DNA from: Gallionella sp.
GTDB lineage: Bacteria > Pseudomonadota > Gammaproteobacteria > Burkholderiales > Gallionellaceae
Length of the DNA: 64,000 nucleotides
NCBI GenBank assembly: GCA_028689145.1
Contig: JAQTWT010000001.1
Coordinates: 395,821-459,820, forward strand
Direction: 5' to 3'
The notes beneath the pieces were generated by a model. The model saw only the letters and a program-made list of their open reading frames with translations. It made no database searches and had not been told where the DNA came from. A program made the translations under genes and the position numbers. Shown here one piece after another: positions 9,627-18,060 of the stretch. Within the stretch, counting starts at the first letter, position 1; every line of letters begins with the position of its first letter.

Positions 9627-9767
9627 ATGACTGCAAAATCCAAAATCAGGCATCCGAAAAATTTTCAGGCGAAGCAAGCCGGATATATTGTGCATGAGAT
9701 GACCGTTATTATTGGCTTGTGCTGGGTGTGGGTTGGTTACGGAGTTTTTGTAACGCTCGTGCATTGA
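9627..9767 (+). CDS. small single-pass membrane protein
   Basis: A 46-codon gene with a strong ribosome-binding site (AAGGAG, 9615-9620) six bases before the ATG. The first half is basic and polar (MTAKSKIRHPKNFQAKQAGY). The second half is one hydrophobic segment rich in Trp, Val and Gly (TVIIGLCWVWVGYGVFVTL), predicting an N-in single helix. I do not recognise the family. The strong Shine-Dalgarno, clear charge asymmetry and uninterrupted frame argue for a real gene. It is isolated, with hrpA upstream on the same strand and the PilZ gene convergent downstream. Confidence 0.6.
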   Translation: MTAKSKIRHPKNFQAKQAGYIVHEMTVIIGLCWVWVGYGVFVTLVH

Positions 9768-9850
9768 CCAACCCGGATAGTTTCCGGGCAAGCAGTTTTC
9801 AGTTGCGATTGCGGATTATTGCACCACCTTACACCCTTACCAATAACCGC

Positions 9851-10351
9851 CTATCTTGGCACTATCGTTTGATCTGTGCTCCGCCTGCATACATAGTCCG
9901 GTACCGCAATATGGTTGTTTATTAGCCGCTCCGCCAGATATGCGCGGTCTGATTCCTGTTCAAACCTTACAAAAGTAACGCCCACTCTGAAGCACATACG
10001 ATCCGCATCATAGACGGTATAAATAGTTTTGCCGTGTACCGACATAATCTTTGAATCGCATGATCCGTTCAATGCGGGGATATGAATATTCAACACGACG
10101 CTGGCACCGCATTTAAGATTGAGTTCATTCAAAATTGCGGCACCATCCAGGGAAATATCCTTGACTCTGCCGTAATAGGGATTCAGCCCACCCACTAAAA
10201 CGGCAACTCGCCAGGCAACTTTATAGCGGATTTCTTTGCGGTGTCCCCGCGCATTTTGCGGCGACGGAGATTTGTTCGGCGGTGTCTCGTCAAAAATATC
10301 CAACATATCCAGCATGGTTTTTTCTGCAGTAGCTTCAGCGGAATTAAACAT
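9851..10351 (-). CDS. PilZ-domain protein
   Basis: A 166-residue protein. About 40 polar residues are followed by a PilZ domain. The c-di-GMP-binding signature is visible as the arginine motif HRKEIRYKV (residues about 37-45), followed by DISLDGAAI, the family's (D/N)xSxxG box. PilZ domains bind cyclic di-GMP and alter the activity of partner proteins, often pilus or exopolysaccharide machinery. A good ribosome-binding site (AAGGGA) precedes the ATG. It lies divergently about 1 kb from an MSHA-like pilus operon. A role in regulating that operon's product is plausible, but it is inferred only from position. Confidence 0.8.
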   Translation of the reverse strand: MFNSAEATAEKTMLDMLDIFDETPPNKSPSPQNARGHRKEIRYKVAWRVAVLVGGLNPYYGRVKDISLDGAAILNELNLKCGASVVLNIHIPALNGSCDSKIMSVHGKTIYTVYDADRMCFRVGVTFVRFEQESDRAYLAERLINNHIAVPDYVCRRSTDQTIVPR

Positions 10352-10750
10352 GTTTTTATCCCTTCACATGTTTTTCAAACATATAGCCGGAGAGTAGTTG
10401 ACATGCACAGGGACGAACGTCCGTGTCGCAGTCCCGCTACCATAGTCTCCCTTAGGCCGGTGACTTTGCGCCCTTGCTTTTCAACAAGTTTGCCAAGTGT
10501 CCGAAGGATACTCTGGCGGCTCCCGCAGCTTCAATACCAACGCGATGGGCGGTTTAATTTTTCCGACAAATGGAAATTTAATTCCAGTCTGATTTTTCCA
10601 GACGTTTACTGGGCAACCATATGCGCAAGTTATGCCGGCCAAAATTAGTATTGGACTTCAGTCCAATACTAAATGAACTTCAGTCCAATATGTTTGCTGT
10701 CCCGAGAGGCATACATTTGAAACTACAGCGTTACCAATCAGGCGGCTGCC
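10352..10750. other. intergenic region with hairpin and repeated half-arm
   Basis: No gene is convincing in these 399 bases. A perfect 12-bp stem with loop TTCA (TTAGTATTGGAC / GTCCAATACTAA) lies at 10645-10672. Its right-arm motif TTCAGTCCAATA then recurs at about 10679-10690. The region separates the divergent PilZ gene and Sel1 gene and should hold both promoters, but I cannot assign -10 and -35 boxes with confidence. Confidence 0.55.
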
Positions 10751-11236
10751 GTGAGCATCGTGGAATTGAAAAATGTGCGTTCTCCCGCTCTTCATTCAGA
10801 TGGAGTTGGCGGGCGCAGTTTTTCCACGGTGACGCTGCATTCAGTCGCGCGAAAAACGGCGCTATACAAAATATTTTGGCTGGTGTGCGCTGAATTGCTG
10901 TTCGTGTTGTGTTCTCTGCCGTGCCAAGCGTACGAGGAAGATCTGGCCGCTGATCCTCCCCAAGTGCGTGCATTACTAAACCAAGCAGCAGCACTCAAAC
11001 TATCTGGTGAAATACGGCGCGCAGCTACCCTGTATTGCAAAGCATCCCGGCTCGGCAGCCTCGAAGCCCAATACCGATTGGGCATGCTCTACCTTTCCGG
11101 CAAAGGCATGCTGAAAAATCTGGCTTTTGCCTACTCGCTGTTTTCACAAGCTGCCCAACAGGGGCACGCGCGTGCACAAGATATGCTGGAGACCATTAGC
11201 ATTAGAACCTCCGTATTGCCACCTTGTATGGTATAA
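10751..11236 (+). CDS. Sel1-repeat protein with N-terminal membrane segment
   Basis: A 161-residue protein with a GTG start. A hydrophobic segment at about residues 41-60 (IFWLVCAELLFVLCSLPCQA) looks like a signal sequence or anchor after a long polar leader. Two Sel1/TPR-like helical repeats follow, including AQYRLGMLYLSGKGM and AFAYSLFSQAAQQGHARAQ. Such repeats form a protein-binding solenoid, probably periplasmic here. The gene lies directly upstream of the pilus/secretion ATPase gene on the same strand and may belong to that system as an accessory factor. No enzymatic motif is seen. Confidence 0.65.
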   Translation: MSIVELKNVRSPALHSDGVGGRSFSTVTLHSVARKTALYKIFWLVCAELLFVLCSLPCQAYEEDLAADPPQVRALLNQAAALKLSGEIRRAATLYCKASRLGSLEAQYRLGMLYLSGKGMLKNLAFAYSLFSQAAQQGHARAQDMLETISIRTSVLPPCMV

Positions 11237-11377
11237 CGACTATCTCGCATGGCATATCTGCCTGTTTTGCCTGAGCAAAACGCAACCCCCAATAGATTTC
11301 ACCCGATCCAAATAGCCCGAAAGGTTTTCTTAAATGATTCTTTTCTCGATCTAGCGCGCTTGCCAGCCGCCCTCATC

Positions 11378-13108
11378 ATGAGTGATGCCCCGAGCGGAAA
11401 TCTGAGCGGGGCAGCCCGGCAGCCGCTGGGGCGAACTTTGATCGACAAGGGGGTAATCAGCGAAGACCAGTTGCGCATCGCCCTGCAGGAACAACACAAA
11501 TCTCATCAACCGCTGGGCCGCTTGCTGGTGCATTTCGGTTTTTTAACCGAAGCCACTATCCGCGATGTGCTGTCGGAAAATCTCGACCAGCAAAGCGTGG
11601 ATTTATCCACCGTCATCATCGAACCTGCCGCGCTGGCGCTAATTCCAAAAGAAGTTGCACGCCGTTATCAATTATTGCCGCTGTCTGTCGATCAGCCCGG
11701 CGGCGCGCTGACTCTGGCGGTTGCCGATCCTGACAATATCATCGCGCTGGATCAGGTGCGTGCCCTGCTCAAAGACGAGTATCGCCTGATCACCCAGCTC
11801 GCCAGCGAATCCGACATTCTGCGCGGCATCGACCAGCACTACGGTTTTGAGCTGTCCATCGACGGTATCCTGCATGAGATCGAGCCGGGCGAAACTGAAT
11901 ACCAGATGCTGCAATCCGGCATCAATGAATTCAGCCAGCCGGTGGTACGCCTGATCGACGCGCTGCTCACCGAGGCGGTGCAGCATGGCGCATCAGACAT
12001 CCATTTTGAACCGGAGAGCAGTTTTTTGCGCATTCGCTATCGCATCGACGGCGTGTTGCGCCAGATGCGCAGCCTGCACAAGAGTTTCTGGCCGTCGATG
12101 GTGGTGCGCCTGAAAGTGATGGGCAACATGAATATCGCCGAGACGCGTTCACCGCAGGACGGTCGTGTTTCCCTGCGCCTGTCCGGACGACCGATTGACT
12201 TCCGCGTGGCTTCGCATCCCACCACGCACGGCGAAAATATGGTGCTGCGTATTCTTGACCGGCAAAAAGGTATCGTGCCGCTCGATCAGCTCGGTCTTGA
12301 CGATGCCACGCTCGGCCTTTTAAAAACCATCATCTCAAAACCGGAAGGCCTCGTGCTGGTCACCGGCCCGACCGGCAGCGGAAAAACCACCACACTGTAT
12401 TCCGTGCTGAATCACGCCAACACCGAGTCGGTCAATATCATGACGCTGGAAGATCCGGTGGAATATCCGATGGCGATGATCCGCCAGACTTCGATCAACG
12501 AGGCGGCCAAGCTGGATTTCGTCAACGGTATCCGTTCGATGATGCGCCAAGACCCGGACATCATTCTGGTCGGCGAGATACGCGATCACCCCACCGCAGA
12601 GATGGCGTTCCGCGCCGCGATGACCGGCCATCAAGTGTACGCGACACTGCACACCAATTCGGCCATCGGCGCGATTCCGCGCCTGCTCGATATCGGCATC
12701 CTGCCGGACATTATGGCCGGCAATATCACCGGCATCGTGGCGCAACGGCTGGTGCGGGTGCTTTGCAAAGAGTGCAAGGCGCCCTACATGCCCGATGCTG
12801 TGGAACGTCAATTGCTGGGCATCACCGCCGACCATGACACCGCGCTATACCGCGCCTCCGGTTGCGATGCCTGCCACCACCAAGGCTACAAGGGACGGCT
12901 CGCCATCATGGAATTGCTCAACATGGATCGCGATCTGGACGATCTGGTCGCACATCGCGCCAGCACCCGCCAGATTCGCGAGGCCGCGCATGCCAAGGGA
13001 TTTCGCCCGTTGGCGGAAGACGGGATCAGGCGTATTTTGCAGGGTGTCACTTCTCTGGCAGAGGTTAGCCGCGTGGTGAACCTGACAGAGATCACACGCA
13101 CACCATGA
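11378..13108 (+). CDS. GspE/PilB/MshE-family secretion ATPase
   Basis: A 576-residue cytoplasmic hexameric ATPase that powers pseudopilus or pilus assembly. It has an N-terminal GspE_N domain (GRTLIDKGVISEDQLRIAL), Walker A GPTGSGKT near residue 330, the Asp box, Walker B ILVGEIRD, the His box TLHTNSA, and a C-terminal zinc tetracysteine (LCKECK followed by GCDACH). The frame extends upstream to 11249, but the extension lacks family similarity, so the ATG at 11378 is preferred even though no strong Shine-Dalgarno precedes it. It is first of a run of overlapping genes through 18727. Presence of the N-terminal domain points to an extension ATPase (PilB/MshE/GspE) rather than PilT. Confidence 0.88.
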   Translation: MSDAPSGNLSGAARQPLGRTLIDKGVISEDQLRIALQEQHKSHQPLGRLLVHFGFLTEATIRDVLSENLDQQSVDLSTVIIEPAALALIPKEVARRYQLLPLSVDQPGGALTLAVADPDNIIALDQVRALLKDEYRLITQLASESDILRGIDQHYGFELSIDGILHEIEPGETEYQMLQSGINEFSQPVVRLIDALLTEAVQHGASDIHFEPESSFLRIRYRIDGVLRQMRSLHKSFWPSMVVRLKVMGNMNIAETRSPQDGRVSLRLSGRPIDFRVASHPTTHGENMVLRILDRQKGIVPLDQLGLDDATLGLLKTIISKPEGLVLVTGPTGSGKTTTLYSVLNHANTESVNIMTLEDPVEYPMAMIRQTSINEAAKLDFVNGIRSMMRQDPDIILVGEIRDHPTAEMAFRAAMTGHQVYATLHTNSAIGAIPRLLDIGILPDIMAGNITGIVAQRLVRVLCKECKAPYMPDAVERQLLGITADHDTALYRASGCDACHHQGYKGRLAIMELLNMDRDLDDLVAHRASTRQIREAAHAKGFRPLAEDGIRRILQGVTSLAEVSRVVNLTEITRTP

Positions 13109-14307
13109 CGCTCTACTCCTATCTCGCCATTGATGCCCAAGGCAAACGTCTCAAAGGGTTGCATGATGCGGGCAATCTGGCCGATCTGGAGTTGAGACTG
13201 AAACGCGGCGGACTGGACTTGATCAATGCAAAAGCAGATGGCGGCAAGATCAGGCTGTTTCTCACCAAAATCAAGCGCGCCGATCTGATTACTTTTTTCT
13301 TCAATCTGGAACAGCTTAGCCGCGCCGGCGTGCCGTTGCTGGAAAGTCTGGTGGATTTGCGCGACACCATGCACGATGCACAGTTCCGCAAGATCATTGC
13401 GCAGCTGATCGAGTCCATCGAAGGCGGCAAGAAACTTTCCCAGGCGATGGCGCAGCATCCCGAGGCATTCGGCAAAATTCTGGTCGGTCTGACCCACGCC
13501 GGCGAAGAGAGCGGTTGCCTGCCGGAAGCATTCGCCCACCTCACCGAATCGTTGAAGTGGCAGGATGAGATGGCCTCGCATACCAAAAACATCATGATTT
13601 ATCCGGCCTTCGTCGCTACTATCGTGCTGGCGATCACGATTTTTCTGATGATCTATCTGGTGCCGCAATTGGTCGGTTTCATCAGAAGCTCGGGACAGGA
13701 AATTCCGCTGCAAACACGCATCCTGCTCGCCGCATCCGCCTTCTTCGTCGGTTACTGGTATGTATTGGCCGCACTGATTATTGCGCTGCCCATCGCCGCA
13801 AAACTGTTGATCGCCTCCAGCCCGGAAATGCGCTGCAAACTCGACCGTGTCAAACTTGAATTGTGGATCATCGGCCCGATCCTGCGCAAAATCATTCTGG
13901 CGCGTTTCGCCAATACCTTTGCGATGATGTACGGTGCAGGAATCAACATCATCGAGTGCATCGCCAGCACACGCGATGTGGTCGACAACAGCGCCCTCGC
14001 CAAGAGCCTTGACGATATCGGGCATGAAATCGAGTCGGGCAGAACGCTCACTCAAAGTTTCCAGAATACCGGCATGTTTCCGCCTTTGGTGATACGCATG
14101 CTCAAGGTCGGCGAGGCTACCGGATCACTGGACAAAGCGCTGCTCAATGTCAGTTATTTCTACGATCGCGACGTAAAAGATTCGATCAAAAAAATCCAGG
14201 CCATGATCGAGCCGGTCATGACCATCATCTTGGGTGCATTGCTAGGCTGGGTGATGCTGTCCGTGCTGTCGCCCATTTACGAGATTATCGGCAAGGTTAA
14301 ATTCTGA
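13105..14307 (+). CDS. GspF/PilC/MshG-family inner-membrane platform protein
   Basis: A 400-residue polytopic protein. The short N-terminal domain (YLAIDAQGKRLKG) is typical of the family. Two repeated T2SSF helical domains follow, around residues 65-190 and 270-395. The first contains QLSRAGVPLLESL and the second ANTFAMMYGAGINIIECI. Membrane helices lie near 165-190, 210-235 and at the C-terminus. The family forms the membrane platform on which the ATPase acts. The ATG overlaps the ATPase stop by four bases (ATGA), so expression is coupled. Confidence 0.88.
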   Translation: MTLYSYLAIDAQGKRLKGLHDAGNLADLELRLKRGGLDLINAKADGGKIRLFLTKIKRADLITFFFNLEQLSRAGVPLLESLVDLRDTMHDAQFRKIIAQLIESIEGGKKLSQAMAQHPEAFGKILVGLTHAGEESGCLPEAFAHLTESLKWQDEMASHTKNIMIYPAFVATIVLAITIFLMIYLVPQLVGFIRSSGQEIPLQTRILLAASAFFVGYWYVLAALIIALPIAAKLLIASSPEMRCKLDRVKLELWIIGPILRKIILARFANTFAMMYGAGINIIECIASTRDVVDNSALAKSLDDIGHEIESGRTLTQSFQNTGMFPPLVIRMLKVGEATGSLDKALLNVSYFYDRDVKDSIKKIQAMIEPVMTIILGALLGWVMLSVLSPIYEIIGKVKF

Positions 14308-15815
14308 TGCGGGGCCGCCTGCTGCTGTTCTTGAGCGCCAGCCAACTGCATGCACAGGTGATGACTGGCGGAAAAATCACCGTGCGGCATGAATTCGGCA
14401 ACTCAAATGAAGGGAGGGAAGCTTTTACAGCTTTCTTGCAAACGGCAAAGTACCCGTCGTATTTGCTGGCCGACCTGATAGAGGAAGACTTCCGTCTGGA
14501 AACAATCCCGCATTTGAGCGGGCGAAATCGCAAGGCGTTACTGCAACGCAAGTTCGACCAGTATTATCGCGGCACACTTTTCCGACAGGCCACGTTGTTG
14601 CAACGCCAAAAAACCGGGCGGCGCGATGACGAAATGTTGTTTTCTGCATTAACCAATATGGCACTCGTCATTCCCTGGCTGGAGATTATGCAGGCACAGC
14701 ATATCCCGCTGGCGGGAATCTATTCGGTACCCCAAGTCAGCACACCGCTACTCGGAGATTACTTTCCGGATCATCTGCTGCTCATCTCATGGGAAAAATC
14801 CGCCGGGCTGCGCCAAAGCTTTTTCAACAAAAACCGTTTGCAAATATCGCGCTTAACTCCCGTCAGTGCCGGAGCATCGTTTCAGGATACCGTGGCAAAG
14901 GAGCTCGGCCGCACTTGCCAGTATTTGAAAAGCCTGAGTTTGCTGCCGGAAGGGCAAGTTCTTGATGTGCGCATCATCGGTCATCGCGACGACCTTGCCG
15001 AACTTCAATCCAGGCTGCCGGCGGATGCCGATATACGCTACGATCTGGCGGATATCGAAGAGGTCGCGGGGCAAATCAAACTCGATTTTAACTTTATCGA
15101 TTCGGATGCCAACCAGATATTCCTGCATGTATTGGCTGCCAAACCGCCCAAAACACACTACGCACAAACCGTGCATATGCATGACTTCACGTTGTGGCAA
15201 CTGCGCCATATACTCAACCGGCTCAGCGGAGCCGTTCTGGTTGGCAGTCTGTTGTGGGGGACGACAAACATCATACTAAGCAACGACACTGTCAATGCTT
15301 CTGAAGCGCTCCGAATCCAAACACAAATTGCCCTGAACGAAGCGCAACAAATCACCCAAGCGCTTCCGGGCACCCGCATCCCTGCCGCCGATATGAAAAC
15401 CAGCGTATCGATCATGCGCAGGCTCGACAAGTATCCATCTACCCCGCAAGCCATCCTGAAACCGGTCAGCATGGTACTCGACCATTTTCCGCAAATCGAA
15501 TTGAATAATTTTGATTGGCGAATGAACGGCAGCGGGCCGGACACTAACGATGCCGCTGTAAGCACCGGCCAGATTCCTGACACCGGCACAACCATCACGA
15601 TCAAGGCGAGCCTGCACGGCTTCGTCGGCGATTATCGTGCCGCACTTGCCTATCTGGATCGTTTTCAACGCGAATTGGGCGCGACCGGATATCAGGTAAC
15701 GGTAATGAACAGGCCGCTGGATGTCAGCTCCGGCGGCACCATTACGGACCAACGTGAAGCGCCGGAGAAAGCGCTGGATTTTTCATTGCAACTGATCCGT
15801 AAAACATCCGTATGA
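14307..15815 (+). CDS. MshI/GspL-like pilus assembly protein (PilM-like plus PilN-like)
   Basis: A 502-residue protein with one membrane segment near residues 307-326 (LSGAVLVGSLLWGTTNIIL). The part before it looks like a divergent actin-like PilM/GspL cytoplasmic domain. The part after it is a periplasmic PilN-like domain ending in a ferredoxin-fold-like stretch (TITIKASLHGFVGDYRAAL). This arrangement combines PilM and PilN in one chain, as in MshI and GspL. Sequence similarity to any family is weak by eye. The call rests on length, topology and position between the platform gene and a PilO-like gene. The start overlaps the previous stop (TGATG). Confidence 0.6.
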   Translation: MRGRLLLFLSASQLHAQVMTGGKITVRHEFGNSNEGREAFTAFLQTAKYPSYLLADLIEEDFRLETIPHLSGRNRKALLQRKFDQYYRGTLFRQATLLQRQKTGRRDDEMLFSALTNMALVIPWLEIMQAQHIPLAGIYSVPQVSTPLLGDYFPDHLLLISWEKSAGLRQSFFNKNRLQISRLTPVSAGASFQDTVAKELGRTCQYLKSLSLLPEGQVLDVRIIGHRDDLAELQSRLPADADIRYDLADIEEVAGQIKLDFNFIDSDANQIFLHVLAAKPPKTHYAQTVHMHDFTLWQLRHILNRLSGAVLVGSLLWGTTNIILSNDTVNASEALRIQTQIALNEAQQITQALPGTRIPAADMKTSVSIMRRLDKYPSTPQAILKPVSMVLDHFPQIELNNFDWRMNGSGPDTNDAAVSTGQIPDTGTTITIKASLHGFVGDYRAALAYLDRFQRELGATGYQVTVMNRPLDVSSGGTITDQREAPEKALDFSLQLIRKTSV

Positions 15816-16414
15816 AATTCTCCGGAGCCGATTTCATACTGATACGCAGGAGCGTGCTGGCGGCCTGCCTATCCGCACTATTGAGCGCCTGCCTTTTATA
15901 CGGCAGCACTCAGTATGCGAAACATGCGCAACAAAACAAGTTTGACGCGCAACGCCTGATGACTGAAGCGCAAAACCGGCTGACGACAGCGCGGCAAGAT
16001 CGGGAAAACCGGTCGGTTTATGCCCGCGAATACGGCGCACTGGAAGAAAATAAAATAATCGGCGACGAACAGCGTCTGGACTGGATAGAAGGATTGGAAA
16101 AGCTCCGCCTGCAAAATTTTGCCACCGATTTCCGCTACAACATCGCACCGCAAAAAAACTACGCCGCGATACCCGCCATAGACAGCGGCAATTTCCATAT
16201 CCGCTACAGCGAAATGAAATTGCAATTCGACTTGCTGCATGAAGGGCAGCTAGTGGATTTCTTTGATGCGCTGCGCAACCAGATCAAAGGCCGCTATCAA
16301 CTGGCAGGCTGCGTCTTGCAGCGCGGAATGTCCGATGCGGCTGGCTATACGTCCCTGAAGGCAGAATGCAGCGGCGGTTGGATCACGCTGCAAAACCAGA
16401 CTGCGACACAATGA
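15812..16414 (+). CDS. MshJ/PilO/GspM-like pilus assembly protein
   Basis: A 200-residue bitopic protein. A short cytoplasmic tail is followed by a membrane segment at about residues 14-34 (VLAACLSALLSACLLYGSTQ), a Gln-, Arg- and Ala-rich coiled coil (about 38-80), and a periplasmic domain with two alternating strand and helix units. This is the PilO/GspM plan. These proteins pair with the PilN-like partner to form the alignment subcomplex. Start and stop overlap both neighbours by four bases (ATGA), so stoichiometric coupled translation is likely. The size is close to MshJ. Confidence 0.6.
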   Translation: MKFSGADFILIRRSVLAACLSALLSACLLYGSTQYAKHAQQNKFDAQRLMTEAQNRLTTARQDRENRSVYAREYGALEENKIIGDEQRLDWIEGLEKLRLQNFATDFRYNIAPQKNYAAIPAIDSGNFHIRYSEMKLQFDLLHEGQLVDFFDALRNQIKGRYQLAGCVLQRGMSDAAGYTSLKAECSGGWITLQNQTATQ

Positions 16415-16770
16415 ATAATCATCTCAAAATATGCCTGATTGCCTTCGGATTAGCAGCCTCGATGCCTGCCAATGCCGAGCAGTTGGGACGGCTATTTTCC
16501 ACCCCCGAACAACGCGCCCAACTGGAACAGAATAAACCAACGAATACCGGTTCGGGCGACAGTCACAGGGCGTTAACCGTCAACGGTATCGTACAGAAGC
16601 ACGGCGGGGCTCGCACCGTCTGGATCAACGGCCTGCCGCAGCCCGCAACCGGACGCGATGATCGTGCGCCGGAAAGTTTGTCGGTCGCCATACCTGGAGC
16701 ATCCCATCCGGTGAAAATCAAAGTCGGGCAGAAGATGCTGATCAACCCTGCAACGGCTTCAGGACAATAA
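16411..16770 (+). CDS. MshK/PilP-like periplasmic protein
   Basis: A 119-residue exported protein. The signal peptide ends at about residue 22 (LAASMPANA before EQLG). A low-complexity linker follows, then a small beta domain with LTVNGIVQKHGGARTVWINGLPQ, cited here across residues 55-77. That pattern of a GIV strand followed by a WINGL turn is typical of PilP/MshK C-terminal domains, which contact the secretin. The ATG overlaps the upstream TGA. No secretin gene is present in this window, so its outer-membrane partner must be encoded elsewhere. Confidence 0.6.
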   Translation: MNNHLKICLIAFGLAASMPANAEQLGRLFSTPEQRAQLEQNKPTNTGSGDSHRALTVNGIVQKHGGARTVWINGLPQPATGRDDRAPESLSVAIPGASHPVKIKVGQKMLINPATASGQ

Positions 16771-16776
16771 AGTGCC

Positions 16777-18060
16777 ATGAGCCTGCCTCCACATCATTAT
16801 TCAGCCAAAGCCGGACAGCGCGGTGCCGCGCTGATGGTGATGCTGGTAATCATGACATTGGGGGTTTTGACTTTGCTGGTTAGTTCACTCAAGTCATCCT
16901 CTTTAAAAAACGCACGGCAGGCAAGAACGGCATCCGCGCTTGCACTGGCCAAGGATGCGCTGATCGGCTGGTCAATATCTCGCGGGGATATTGCGGGAAA
17001 ACCGCGGCCGGGCGAATTGCCTTGCCCCGATATTACCCATAGCGGCACTGCGGCCGGCACTTGCGCTGCGGGTGCCATCGGCCGTTTGCCGTGGAAAACA
17101 TTGGGCATAGAAGAACTAAAAGATGGTGATGGGGAAGCTCTATGGTATTCAATCGATGGAGCCTTTCGCATCCGGTTCGGCTCTGCGGCTGCCACCAACC
17201 AACCGATCAACAGTGACACCCGCGCCAGCTTGCGGGTATATGGCAAGGATGGAACCACGCTGCTTACGCCGCCCGGCTCGGAAGCTGTTGCCATCATTTT
17301 TGCGCCAGGCTCGGTCATCAATGCCCAGCAGCGCGGCACCGCTGCCGAACAGACTGCAGCTGCAAATTATCTGGATAATGCCGCACCACCCAATGTTGCC
17401 GTTGCGCGAAACAATGCCATTGCAAGCGGTGTGTTTATTCATGGGGAAGTAACAGACACCAGCGGAAATGCGCTGGTAAATGACAGCCTTCTGATTATAT
17501 CCACACGAGATTTAATGCCCATCGTCGAAAAACGCGTCGCTGCAGAATTAAAAAGTATGCTGGCGGGCTATTTCAACACCAATGGTTTTTACCCGTATCC
17601 GGCAAAATACAACGATAGCAATTGTCTGGACGTTGGGAATATGGGCTACAACACTGACTGCCAAAGCGATTCCAGCCAGTGTATTGGTCGCCTACCGGAT
17701 ACCGCCGTTACCACCACTCCGGCAACTCCAGATTGGAACGGTGTATCCGGCTGGTTTTATTACAACCTGTGGGGACAGGTGATTTATTACGCGGTCGGAA
17801 CCAACTATCTCGCATCGGCTCCGGCAAATTGCAGTGCGTCGCTGACCGTCAACGGCACACCCGGAACGCCCGGCTTGTTCATCATGCCGGGCACCCCGCT
17901 GGGGAACACGGTGCGCAATTCACCAAACCAAAGCAGCGCGCTTGCCGCCTATATTGAAGATGCAACAAACCAGGATGGATGGACAACTATTCCGCCGAAT
18001 TCAGACAGCCACACTCTACCGACGGCAAATTCAAATGACCGCATCCAATTGCTTCCCTGA
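16777..18060 (+). CDS. large PilX-like pseudopilin
   Basis: A 427-residue protein. Its basic leader ends in QRG followed by a hydrophobic helix (AALMVMLVIMTLGVLTLLVSS, residues about 17-37), as in PilX-class minor pilins. It lacks the canonical Glu at position 5 of the mature protein. At residues 81-111 it has ELPCPD, then GTAAGTC and IGRLPWKTLGI. The next gene carries the same motif series at the same residue positions, so the two are homologous over this domain. Extra Cys residues in the C-terminal half (NSNCLDVG-like, TDCQSDSSQC) suggest disulfides. It probably sits at or near the tip of a pseudopilus. Confidence 0.6.
   Translation: MSLPPHHYSAKAGQRGAALMVMLVIMTLGVLTLLVSSLKSSSLKNARQARTASALALAKDALIGWSISRGDIAGKPRPGELPCPDITHSGTAAGTCAAGAIGRLPWKTLGIEELKDGDGEALWYSIDGAFRIRFGSAAATNQPINSDTRASLRVYGKDGTTLLTPPGSEAVAIIFAPGSVINAQQRGTAAEQTAAANYLDNAAPPNVAVARNNAIASGVFIHGEVTDTSGNALVNDSLLIISTRDLMPIVEKRVAAELKSMLAGYFNTNGFYPYPAKYNDSNCLDVGNMGYNTDCQSDSSQCIGRLPDTAVTTTPATPDWNGVSGWFYYNLWGQVIYYAVGTNYLASAPANCSASLTVNGTPGTPGLFIMPGTPLGNTVRNSPNQSSALAAYIEDATNQDGWTTIPPNSDSHTLPTANSNDRIQLLP

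Noticed and set aside
12886..14055. 389-codon open frame antisense to the platform-protein gene
   Set aside because: Composition is that of a complementary-strand shadow (many His, Gln and Arg), with no ribosome-binding site or family match.
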